Part shown: positions 26,020-38,106 of the stretch, one piece after another
Position numbering within the stretch: position 1 is the first letter of the stretch
How the letters are laid out: every line of letters starts with the position of its first letter
Assembly (NCBI RefSeq): GCF_020184175.1
Contig: NC_065531.1
Location: 81,376,604-81,440,603, forward strand
Length of the DNA: 64,000 nucleotides
Source: Aphis gossypii
Taxonomy: Eukaryota > Arthropoda > Insecta > Hemiptera > Aphididae
Direction: 5' to 3'
Made by a program: the position numbers and the translations under genes
Notes under the pieces: model-generated
What the model was told of the DNA's origin: nothing
Database searches by the model: none
Seen by the model: only the letters and a program-made list of their open reading frames with translations

Positions 26020-26857
26020 CAGGGCGATTCACCGAGCACGCTGAGTGCTCACCCTCTTTTTTTTTAATAATGCATTTTTTCAAACTCTGATTTTTAGTAC
26101 ACTTAATAAGGATAATAATTATTACTTTCTTACTATACTTAAATTTTTTAATAAAAGATTGTCCCGCGTTTTTTTCTTCAAATGAAAACTTTTTTTTTAT
26201 AAATAAATTGCTTACCTAGCAGATAATTATTTTTGAAAATGTTTGTGTATTTAAATCGAAATTTAAACGAGTAATTTCTGAGTTATTAGAAAGTATGTAC
26301 CAAGAATAATAATATTAAAAAAAATATTTTAGTTTTACATAAAATATAAAATTAATATAATTGATAATTATATTCGTAGTGTTTAGAGTAGTGTTTCTAA
26401 AACTGTGGGTCACGACCCACTGGGGTGTATCTCAAGCTTATTATTTATATTAATTGCTATAATATTTCCAAATGGTCGTTTGATAAATTACCTCAATATT
26501 TTCCAAGAACCTGTTATAGTATGCTCCTATATTACCTTAAGTAAGTATATAATTAACAAGGATCACCAACTATTTATTTAATTTCAACTAACATTTTGAT
26601 TTAGATAAATATATCAATACATTTTCAAAAACTCATCTACTCAATAATTTACACTATAAACTAGCGAGGCTTTCCATTTGGAAAAAAACATAAGTTTTTA
26701 TCGTCACGGGACACTTCATAAATGATACAAACGATTCAAATATTTGAAAATTAAGCACACTTAAGTAAGATAATATGTATTTAATATTATAGTTAAAAAA
26801 TATTTTCAAAAAAACAAAGCTTTAATATACTCGTCATTACAAAATTAAACCGCCCTG
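26020..26857. mobile_element. TA-flanked inverted-repeat element C in the slou intron
   Basis: The left end CAGGGCGATT (26020) and the reverse complement of the right end, CAGGGCGGTT (ending 26857), differ at one of ten bases, with TA outside both ends. The element is 838 bp with no transposase. A hAT-like fragment lies within it at 26390, which suggests nested insertion. A left-terminal segment (26066-26091) recurs in diverged form at 34490-34515. Confidence 0.5.
26390..26440 (+). mobile_element. hAT-like MITE end, nested in element C
   Basis: The string beginning AGTGTTTCTAAAACTGTGGG and continuing into the palindrome GTGGGTCACGACCCAC closely resembles the terminal sequence of many animal hAT non-autonomous elements, as I recall them. 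I cannot find the matching opposite end, so only a fragment is called. Confidence 0.4.
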
Positions 26858-27593
26858 TATGTACGAGTACCCGTAGTGTCGATTAAGTGCACACGAATAT
26901 TATGCTTGTGCTCGTGAAATAGTTAAGGGATGGTGCAGAAGGGTTGTTATTGTATATTAAGACGGATTCCCGTCGTCTGGCGTCGGGTCAACAGCACGCT
27001 CGCACACGTCGAGATTGAATATACTCGTATACAACACCACGGCCGTCAAGTTTGCGTTGCCAACACGTCGTATTTTATTATTATTATCATTATTATCGTC
27101 ACTGTTGTAATATTATACGACGTATTGTGATACAGTTTACGCACTTGACGATATTTTGTATTATATGTTATATGACGTAGGTATAATGTGGACGGAATTT
27201 GGGCTGCCGTAGTATACTTGATATTTACTACAGCCTCGACAGGATTCTACTTTACTCGTCCCAATAAGAAAGTACTGTAAAAAAACCTCAATTCATTTCG
27301 GAAATATATTGTTTTACCCGTGGTCACCCGGTGACGACGTTAGGGGCGCGCTAGGGCGTTGATTATAATACATTTATATTATATAAAATATTATACATTT
27401 ATAGAAACCGGCAAGTGAACAGTCAAATTATAATAATATTTTGAATATTTTAGTTTGTTACCTACTATTATTATTATTATTATTATTGTTATTGTTTATA
27501 TTATTATGTATATAATGTATATATATATACATAGGTAAACACAATTATTTACCGCTTATAATAGGGTCCGCCGCAGCCGCCACCGCCTCCATG

Positions 27594-27607
27594 GTAACCA
27601 TGGTAAC
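27594..27607 (+). promoter_or_regulatory. RFX X-box in the slou intron
   Basis: GTAACC-AT-GGTAAC matches the X-box consensus GTNRCC-N(0-3)-RGYAAC at every defined position. It is preceded by a G+C-rich GCC-repeat segment. RFX factors control ciliary and sensory-neuron genes. Binding here is inference. Confidence 0.4.
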
Positions 27608-28702
27608 GTTATCGTATGTTTACACAGTCTCTATTGTTTTTCCGGAGGCTTCTGTCGCCCACCCCTTCATCGTTAGAACCACCCCCACCTCATTTTCGTG
27701 TAGCTCTCCCGCTTTCTCACCCTACCGATCAGTCACTCCTGATTTGTCGGGAAACGATTCGCACGCCGTTCGTGCCACCGCCCTCGACGAGTACTTTTCG
27801 AAAGCCTTCCAAACGGTGTAACGATAATAACAATAATAATAACAACGGAAATAACAACCGAATACTCCGAGCTTGACACAGCGTTTAAAAATGCGTTTGA
27901 CCAAAGCTCGCAATATTTTCTGCCAGACAACGATGTCGTTCTATTTGCTACATACCAATCGACTGTTCGTTATAAACATTAAAAAAATATCTAACACTAT
28001 CGTTGTTTATTAAATATTATGTATTTATTCATTCAACTTCTAAAACAATAGTTTCACAAAGTAAGACTCAAATAATTTCTTAGATTTTTGAGAGGTATTG
28101 ATTATCTTGTATCAAAATTATCTATAATTATAATACCTAAAAAACTATCCGTTAAGTTTGGTTTAACAAACTATTCCGTGTTAATAGTTACTCGTTCGGT
28201 GAATTTGGTTTCCCCGCCAGAACTTGTGACATAAGTTTAATTGGTATAATATAATATTATTATTTATGACGTTCAATCCAAAATCCTTACACTTTAGATA
28301 AAATACGCGACAAAACCATTTACAATTAACTTTTTAAGGTTGTTGTATCCTAAAACCAAAATATGTAATGACTGAAAAGTGTTTTTGTTTTTAATGACTG
28401 GCCAATGGCTATGTAAAATATATTGTTTATTATTATATTATTAATATACTTATCTGAGTAAAAATGTAAAATAATTTTCGAAAAAATGTTATACATTGTT
28501 TTTACATTCACAATAAAATATATATACATATATATACATAGGTAGGTACATGTAAGTTCAAGTAGTTAGTTTTTCAGTTCTAAAATCTCAGAGTATTAAT
28601 TTTTAAAACAAAATGTAGTGTTTCTACTAAATCGCGTTTCGAAAAATTTGGAAAAAGTTATCAACACATGGGATAGATTTCGACTATAGATTAAAAATTA
28701 CC

Positions 28703-28738
28703 TGTGGTATTTTGACGAACCAATAAAATGTGTGGTTT
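28703..28738 (+). promoter_or_regulatory. Paired Runx-type sites
   Basis: TGTGGT at 28703-28708 and TGTGGTTT at 28731-28738 match the Runx core, 28 bp apart in the same orientation, within a higher-complexity intronic segment (28.7-28.9 kb). Confidence 0.25.
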
Positions 28739-31700
28739 TTATCAATCGACCTTTTTAGTGTCTAAATGTTCACAACCAATTACCATATACCTCTGCTAGA
28801 GCATGTGATAATTGCATGTAGTGTATGACCAATAGACGACTTTATGCCGCTAAACAATCGTCAGTGTATCTCTGTGACACTGTAAATACACGTCGTCACT
28901 GAGACTTGCGCAGTTTTTCAAATGAAAAACTAAACTGTCAACCTCTGTGCACCTTTTACACCGATAAACACGATGGATTGATTAAAGATCGTTACGATTT
29001 TCAATTTCATTCCGTAGTGTTTAGACTGGGTAAACAAACGCTCAAACGCCGTCGGACTTGTCAGTCGCTGTGTTCCGGGAATCCAGAATAATATGATATT
29101 GTCGAAATCCAGTGAGAATATTATACACAGAGAAAACAAAAAAAATAAAATACGTCTAGAAATGTGACGTAGGTGTATCGATCAATATTGTTCGGACCGC
29201 GCCCGTCAATATTTATTCAATCGATTTGTTACCTATTTATTATGTCAACTCGGGGGTCTTGTGTGGTATATATATATATATGTATGTTTTTTTATCCCCT
29301 TACATTGTTTTCGAGTAGTTGCGTTGACTGTTACATAATTTATAACGCGCACATACAAAATACATATATATATATTTATAAGTATACAACAATGTAAATT
29401 AAGTTAACGACGACGTCTAATCTACATAATCGGCACACGGTTATCGCGTGGCGTTAGCGCTCCGCTGTACATATACATAATAATACGTTTTCCAAAGAAA
29501 ATCTGCACGTGGCGCTGACGCGACTTATTTATAATATAATCATTAAGGCACATAAGTTTTAGGAGTTGTAGGTACATGTTCTCGATTTATATAGCAGACA
29601 GAACTGCAAACTCTTTGTAGTATGCAATGAAGAATTAAAAATTAAAAATGTGTTACCTATGTATGATACTTATGTATATTTTGTCGATTTTGGAAATAAC
29701 GTTTATTCGTATTTAGTATTTTCTAAATAAACATAATTTAATTATCGTTTATCACCTTTACGATATCTTTTATGCTCGATTATGTCTTAACGCGATTAAA
29801 CTATTTTTTCAGAGGCTTATGCAAAATAGAAAACGGCCAATATTACAAAACATTTATTAACGAATTATATTTTTGTCATGACATAATCGGTACATTTACG
29901 ACGATGATAAAGTATTAATTTTGTCCAACTAGTTTTTCACCATATTTCATTGATATAATTATGTTAGTTATTTTAAATTTTTAAAAAACGATGAATGTAT
30001 CGATTTCATAATGATAAGTATATTTTTTGGTTTATCATTAACTTAAAGAATAATTTCAATTGATTTGAAACTTTTAAAGTGATTTCTGGTAGCGGTTTGG
30101 ATATTTGGATTTATTTATAAATTTTCTAAGACTTTTCTTTATATTTAAGAAAAAAAAAATAATTAAGTAAAATTGGGAATCGGTGTACAACAATATTGAT
30201 TTATTTATTTTGTTATAGACTCACAACAAATATATTGTCAACTCCTTAGGTGAAACTTAACTACTCGAGTTCTTGAGCTTTTATTGTAAATACGATTGCG
30301 AGTCATATATAGATACCGGCGTTCCTCTGAGCAATGCGGAAAAATAACTCGACCAATAACGGCCACGATGTATGTCAGTTAAAGGATGAGCGTATTTTAA
30401 AAACGCGCGTCATGGAAAACTGCGCAAAAGTCAACAAAATACGCCAAACCCTTCGGCGTGTAGTCCGATCATTATAATATTTTGTGTTTCTGTGCTCGTA
30501 TTACCGTCCCACTTGCCCCACACAATACGACGGTGTAAACGCAGTGCGGTACAATATAGTGAAACTGTGTTATATAAAATATTATGTCATGATAATCGTG
30601 TTTTAGTGTTTACCGCCGAGGAAACTTTCGGTCCGCCGTCTTCGTCGCCCGACGAATATTTCCCGCGCGCCGTTCCACCGCGCCCGCGAGATACCGCACC
30701 CTTATGTTGTTATTATGTACTTTTTGCGGTATACGATCCGCCTATCTGTACGCGTTATTGTCCACCCTCGACCGCCTCTCAACCCTCCCACGTGCGAAAA
30801 ACCGTCGCGAAGTCGTTCTTTACGACGGTAATAATTATTAATATTATTATCGTTGTCATCATTATTTCATTGTACGCACTCGTATTAATGTTGCGATTAA
30901 AACATGTATAATTTCGCATTAAAACTACTTCGGTCGCGGTGGCTATCGATCGGTTGGTTACGTGTACACACACACATATATATATATATATATATTACGG
31001 TTTTGGAAATATTATTGTTTACGTTTTACCTCACGTGTATACAATAATAATAATAATAATGTATTGTGTACGACGCAGTACACTGTTAGGTAACAACTTA
31101 AGCACTCGAGTCGTTTTCGTTCATATTATAAATTGTCTGCACGCTCTACCTATATTATATCTACCCTGCGCCGGTGTAAGACTCGAACTGCTGCGTGGAA
31201 AACGAAATATTAATTCGAGTTGTTAAGAATGAAATAAGTTAACAATACATACTTTCTTGCATTACACTACTATAAATGATATTACAGAATATTATAATGT
31301 CATAGGTAACTATGGTTTGGATTTTATAGTATGTTATGCTTCATTTTTATATATGAGATAGAAAAATAATTTTTATTTATAAATAAAAATCGTTTCACGT
31401 CATTCTGATTCCAAATAAATCAATTTAATTTTGCTTTTTTCGGTGTTTTTTATGTAGGTAAACGCTTTTTTTGCTTTTTCAGTTATTTTAGCTAAAGAAT
31501 TTTTTAATGTTTATTACATGCTACTATAGTAATAATATATAATTTAATTAATAAGAAACATAAAAACCCAGAACGCGTTATAGGTATTGAATTATTATTG
31601 TCTTCTTCGTTATCGGGTTGTTTATTATTTAACGTATTGATTACGTATTTTTCATGTAGCAAGCAGTACCTATACGGCCAGTATGCCTATAATATCGATA

Positions 31701-33457
31701 TCGATCATTTCAAAATTTAAGATTTAACGTTGTGATTTGAAACCTTTTGTATGAAGTATGCACCGATCAATTCATTGAATTTAAAGAGTCATTTTCTATG
31801 TATACAATTAATATTCCGTCAGACAATATGGACTATAGAGTCAGTTTCACTTTTGTAAATCTAGAGAAATACATGGTATTTAATTCTTTTTTAATTTAAA
31901 TTAATTTTTCAAATTTTTTTATTCATTTTTATAACTAGTTCGTGTTAATTTTTGGTCATGTTTTTTTTTTTGCTTTTTTTAAATTAATAATAGGTATACT
32001 TTTTTTAAATTTTTTAAAGCAATCGTGTCCTATTTTAATTGCCTATTATGCTTTAAAATCCGAACTCTAGTTATAACTAAAACTAAATACCTGTAGTACT
32101 AATTTGTATTTTGTAAAATTGCACCGAGACGATTATAAACGATATAATATAACGTAATTTGCAGTATTTTTAAGTGTATAAATATTTTTATGTTATTAGC
32201 TGTAGGTACGTGCATTACACTATACTCTACCGTTACGAATAATAACTAATAATAATAATAATATAATGTTATATGACTGTGGTAAACTAAAATAACTAAA
32301 CACTGCATTAAATGTTTTTTAGCTTATTGATGTGCAGCCAATTTTACGTCCGGATAACTGCTGACGACAAATTAATGTGCTACGGTTGCTGCAGTATATA
32401 TACTCACAAATTGCTCACGAGCGTTTTATTTTATTTTTTTCCACGTCTGAGAAGGCGGAATCATGTTTTTAACTGTATGGAACTTTGTGGACCGAAAGAA
32501 AAATATAAATCGTTATGTTTCTATGCTCTTTGCATATTATCACTGCAGATTATACGCTGGGACGCGAAAAAGATCATCACAAATTAGTAAGAATTCGGAT
32601 GTTAAGTCTCATTTCAGAACATCTTAATTATCAATAATCTGTTTTCGAAGATTTTTACATATAGATATCTGGTATACGTTAATGATTGCAAATTTAACTA
32701 CGACAAGTCGTTTTGAATGCTAGCAATAAATCTCTGTTTTGATTTAAAATTAATTATTTCACATGCACTTAATATCATAGAGAATGTGTCTTGACACGTT
32801 TGTCCAATCTAGTGCCTCATTTAAATTTTTGTTCACATACTTGTTATAAAATAATAACCTACAAATTAGCTTTGAAAATTATTTAAATTTCATATAATAT
32901 ATATAAATCTAAAAATGCTAAGCATATAGATACGCCACAATCAATTATATAAATTATAATTATTATATTATATAAAAATTATGACAGAAAAAATACTGAT
33001 ATAGATAAATTTGTGCTATGATCGAATGGGTGTGGGAGACAACGGTCATTAAGCTCCTCCCCTCCGAAATTTCACACAACTGTTTTAATTTTATATATAG
33101 GTAGTGAATTAAAAAATAAAATATTAAATTCAAACATTATTTTTGATTTTTTGAAGTCATTATTGTCATTATTAACGAGGTCAAATACGGTGTGATGTAG
33201 CTTGTATAATATTATACATATACGACCGCCAACGTACCGTTTGCGCCGCCGCGATGATGAAGAGAACAGCAGGACGACTGTTGGCGAAGCAGGATAAGGG
33301 AGGGACAGGATTGGCGGTGTGCGGTCTTTAAGTGCGCGGAGTGAGTGTGGGGGACGATTTTTATGGGACAATCGTATAACACGGTCCGGGGATCAGCGGG
33401 AGCTTAACTTTCAATTGTGCTTTGATAGCGCGCAAAGCTTATCTCGCAAACGAGCGA

Positions 33458-33477
33458 GCGCGCGCGCGCACGTACAC
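33458..33477. repeat. GC/AC alternating tract
   Basis: A 20-nt perfect purine-pyrimidine alternation with twelve consecutive G/C bases, in a CpG-rich patch of the slou intron. Confidence 0.6.
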
Positions 33478-33728
33478 TTTCCTCGCCCCCACACAATATA
33501 CGCACACACGCACACAACGATTTCCGGGCCGGAACCAGAGGACAACAATTAATTTCATGCCCAGTAATTTGGATTGTATTGCACAACACGTCCCTACACG
33601 AGCGTGTAATAATATATATATATGTACAATCCACCCCCTCAAACCCCGATGACCACTGCAACCACACTATTTTTCTCTCTAACTGGACCGGAAGTCCGTC
33701 CATCCCCGACACTTTTTCGTAGCATATA

Positions 33729-33760
33729 CAGGGCGACTCAAACTAAATATATATATATGA
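33729..33760 (+). mobile_element. Solo TA-flanked terminal sequence related to element C
   Basis: TA followed by CAGGGCGACTCAAAC resembles the left end of element C (CAGGGCGATTCACCG). No opposite end was found downstream, so this may be a truncated copy. Confidence 0.3.
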
Positions 33761-34445
33761 TATATTAAATGCTCGTTTATATTAAAACAATAGTGTAAAA
33801 ACTGCTATAAAAGTATAAACACTCATTTTGTAGTACTTAATCGTAAAGTTAGTTTTAATGTTTTTCAAAAATGTGGTTTTTTAATGTTTTTAAATTACAT
33901 AAGAAAATGTTTTCAAAATCTTTGATATTAGTAGGTAATTTTGGACAAAACGAGTGCTTTACTTTAAAAATAATCCTCTTGTATATAAAAATATGGTGAT
34001 GATGAGTTCAATTGCCAAGAAATTTAATGGGATTTACCTATTATATATTATAATAGGTACCTATACTAAATGTCTCACTGGGTCTGTCAATTGTTTTGGA
34101 AATAAAATTTCAAAAATGTTAACCTAACCTTACCATGGCTTATAGACTTGAGTAGGTACCATTGAAATTGGAATAAAAAAATAAAGAAAAATCATAGTTA
34201 GTGTATTGACACTCATTAAAAATTTGAAAACACGACCAATTTATATAAATTCTTTAAAGCGCCGAATTGATGATTTCAATTTGAGTTTATTCATTCGAAC
34301 ATGTTATTATAATGTATGAAAGTTTGTTCAGGCAGCTGATAGAGGGTAAGTACAGAACCCGCGATGGATAATAATGTAATCATCGATAATAACTAACACC
34401 ATACATATTAATATAACGATACGTAAAACCTATAATTGCCATATT

Positions 34446-34516
34446 ATCCTGGTTTATTTATCGAGAATATTCATCCCCGTTTTTTCTTCAATAATGCAGT
34501 TATTCAAAGTCTGATC
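34446..34516 (+). repeat. Diverged copy of the element C left-terminal region
   Basis: Positions 34490-34515 match 26066-26091 at 23 of 26 bases (AATAATGCA...TTCAAA.TCTGAT). The preceding ATTTATCGAG and a C-rich then T-rich run parallel ATTCACCGAG and its followers in element C. It is a decayed dispersed repeat with no clear boundary. Confidence 0.4.
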
Positions 34517-37500
34517 TACCTATATTTTAAATGAGAGCCTTTATAACTTTTCTCTTTTTATTGTAAAATTATTAGTTTTTCAATCATAAAAATATTTATA
34601 AAAAGGATAATAATTGTCCTTAAAATGTGTAAATAGAATCTCGACAATTCGAAAATATAGATTAACTTTAGGTAGTTGTAGGTACTTAAAAAATTCGAAA
34701 TTTTTCAAAAGGAAAAATGTGGGCAACGCCATGCTTTGTGAATCACCGTATATGACGTATAATAATATTAGATGTCACTGTGCAAACACAATGATATTAT
34801 AGTAGGTACCTATGTATTTGTATTATAGGAATGACGATAAACGCGCGTGTCGCGCAGTTACCGAAAATCTCGCGGTCGGTGTTTAACGATCTGTCCACGG
34901 CGATATCCCGACGATATTATAATAGTATACAATATTATTGTTACATAATAATAGAGAACCGCTCGCGAAACGTTTTGATCGCAAAATTTATGCTAAACCG
35001 AACGAGGCAAAACGCCCCGCGCGCCAGAATTTCAACGAAAACCACGGCGGGTTTTAATCTAATCATCGTACGCATGATATAATAACAATAATAATAATAA
35101 TCATATATATTTATAATACGTGGGCGTACTGTATATTATTAATGTTAGTATTATCATACATTTATATTATAGCACATATTATAATAGTATAATAATAACA
35201 ACTCGGTATATTATCTTACCACGCCAAATTTGATCATTTCCGGGTATTTATTTTTATTTATTATCTATAATAAGATAATAATGATTCCCAGTGTTAGGGA
35301 GTGTACGTGTATAGATAGGAAGAGTTCTGAATAATATATCCCAATTTTTTAAAATAAAAATTGTTCCAAACGGTATTGCAAGATAGGTCTTATGATTTTT
35401 GACGACTTGAACCTTGAAATAATTAAGATCGTGAACTGGGTCGCAAATCAAAATAGATTGAACAACTGAAGACCACTCATGTAAATAATAAAATATAATA
35501 ATACATCTGAATTTAAAATATGTTTAAATGTGTTATGTGAACGGACTTTAATAATTTTATAATATCATAAAAAATGAAAATGAATTACTTTATGTCTTAA
35601 ATTGGATGAAATTATATTTGAGCATTTTCGTCGATGACGAATAGACACGTCGACGGCGGTGGCGGCGACCGATGATGGTGTGGCGGCGGTGGACGTATAT
35701 TTATAGTCACGGCAAGTATATTACGTTTAAAATGATTTTATTTTCGACTACCAAGGTGAAAATAATGCACTGTTTTTTTTTTTTTTTGTACTGGCTTAAC
35801 TATGCCAACCGTTGCCGCCCGATCCAATAACCGCCGTGTCTCGTCCAAAAATTAAATATTTTCATTCATTCTCAGAGCTTAGAAATCATAATGATGTATC
35901 AATAATAAATAAATGTATTATGTAATAATTTCAGCGTTTTCTCATTCACTCGTCAAAGTCGTGATTTCAATAACAGCCTACCGACAAATTGTATTTAAAG
36001 GTTAGAAGACGTATCTATAGAGCTGTAGTGTTTAAATATCCAGTTTAATCAAAGTTTTAACTTTAACTTTTGACTTTAAAAAGTCAGAAAATGGTACTAT
36101 TTATTTTCAATGTGTAATTCCTGGGAGAACCATTTACGAGAAACAATGTATTCTATTTACCATAATTGAGTATTAATATTGAACATATTTTTAGATTGGT
36201 TTTTAACAACAAAGTAATTTGCAAATTTTCACCGTGATTAAATGTTTCAGGTATATTAACCCCCCCCCCTTCCTACACTCTTAAAAGTACAAAACCACAA
36301 AAACAACTTTCATATTTTATCACTATACAATTGTTATCATATAATTAAAATTTTAATATTCCGTTGAATCTAAAAGTTAAAATCCAATTATAGAAAGGGA
36401 AAATAATTAATGAATGAAGTATTTAAACGTTTTTTGAATTTTTTTTTCTTACATAATTTAAAGTCGTCTGATCAAAGAAAACCCGGTTACTCGATCACTG
36501 GTCATGACTTATGATATATCCATTGTATACAACAGTTTATAACGGAGAAGAAGACGTTACAATACGACACACACGTAATTATACATTAAAGTATAACAAT
36601 GGTTATAATATAACAGATGCTGATGGTGTAAAAAAAAAAAATTTCGTAAAACTAATAAGATTGTTAATCTCGCGATCCGCCTCCAGACGTTTATGTTACA
36701 CCGATAGTAGTTATCGTGTACTTATTAGTTAATAGTCTTAATCATAATATACAAGTTTTTATATTTATTTTTAATATGAGATCAACAATAAGAGAACTCA
36801 CAACACACAAACACACACGTCCTTAAATACTTAATTCGGTTATTATTTTTTTTTGTATATTCTCTCCGACCGCACAATAATATTGCATATATATAAATCA
36901 CGCAGGCGAGCGTGCGACCTCACCGTGTGACGTACAGATGTTTTAGAACGTTTTATTTTTTTATTCATTTTTTTTTAGTTCTCAGTAGTCGTGCGTACTT
37001 TACGGTATAATATGGACCGCCGAAACGCTTCGCGTGTACTATAATAACGTGATGGTATATACCGCATTATTATTACTATTATTGTTCAGTAAATTAAATA
37101 CGACGACGGTGTTTAAATTAAACAGTTTTATTTTTAAATATACTCCCGAATATAATATAAAGGCCAAAAGTTTGATATTATGATGTTTTTATCGTTCGAT
37201 CGAATTTAATTGGCTACCGTACACCTTTGCAGTGCGCCATCATACGAAGTGTCGCGTGTATAATATTATAGTCCACCGCTCGTGGTTTTTTTTTTTTATA
37301 TATATATATACACATAGGTACGCGGTACGAGCGTTAAAAGACATTCCGGTGGCATTAATTACGTCCAACGCTGTCATTTCGGTTTACAAATATCCGTCTC
37401 GACGTGTTCATTAAAAACGTAGTTGAACAAATACAAGAGCTGTGTATTATGGCGATGATATTAAACAGAGCTCAAGCGGTTTCATTCATCGGCATCGACC

Positions 37501-38082
37501 AGGGCTACTTTGTACTATTTCGCTTCCCCGTTTCATATAACAATATCTTCTATTAGTTTTTATTAAAATAATGTATGCTTCGTCATATTTTATAATATCA
37601 TAAGGCCCCCCCCCCCAAAAAAAAGGACAAATCCCTTGCTTGAACTTTATTTCTATGTATAACATGTTTTTAAATTGTACCCGGGTTACGCGATATCACC
37701 AACACTCATTATGTGTTTACTAAAATTAGTATAATATAATGTTATGTTGTTACACTTTATAATTTATTTATATCTACATTTTGTTATCAGCACTACCTAT
37801 TTATTAGTCTAATGTTTTGAGTTTTTTTTTTTTTATCAAATCCTTTTTATACACTGCCTAATAAGTGTTATTTTTATTCCATTCACCAAATAAATTAACG
37901 ATTATTTAAAAAAAAAAACAGAATTAAAGCTCTCTTTTGACTTTTAAGCATTAAATAAGTACGATAAATTTGTAAATTTCAATTATAAGCATATGTGTAT
38001 ATTTTTTAAACGTTTGAAGTAGGTTCAATATATATATTTATCTAGTGATGACCACGACCCCCGCACATGGTTGTTTTGATAC

Positions 38083-38106
38083 ATATATATATATATATAT
38101 ATATAT
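38083..38106. repeat. (AT)n microsatellite in slou intron
   Basis: Twelve AT units. It sits next to a higher-complexity intronic segment starting at about 38150. Confidence 0.95.

Noticed and set aside
30492..30911. 139-codon plus-strand frame in the slou intron with Pro-rich middle and a hydrophobic C-terminus
   Set aside because: It begins with GTG and has no ATG until near its end, and the hydrophobic part comes from ATT/ATA repeats. No family is recognisable. Without a splice acceptor model it is not a gene.
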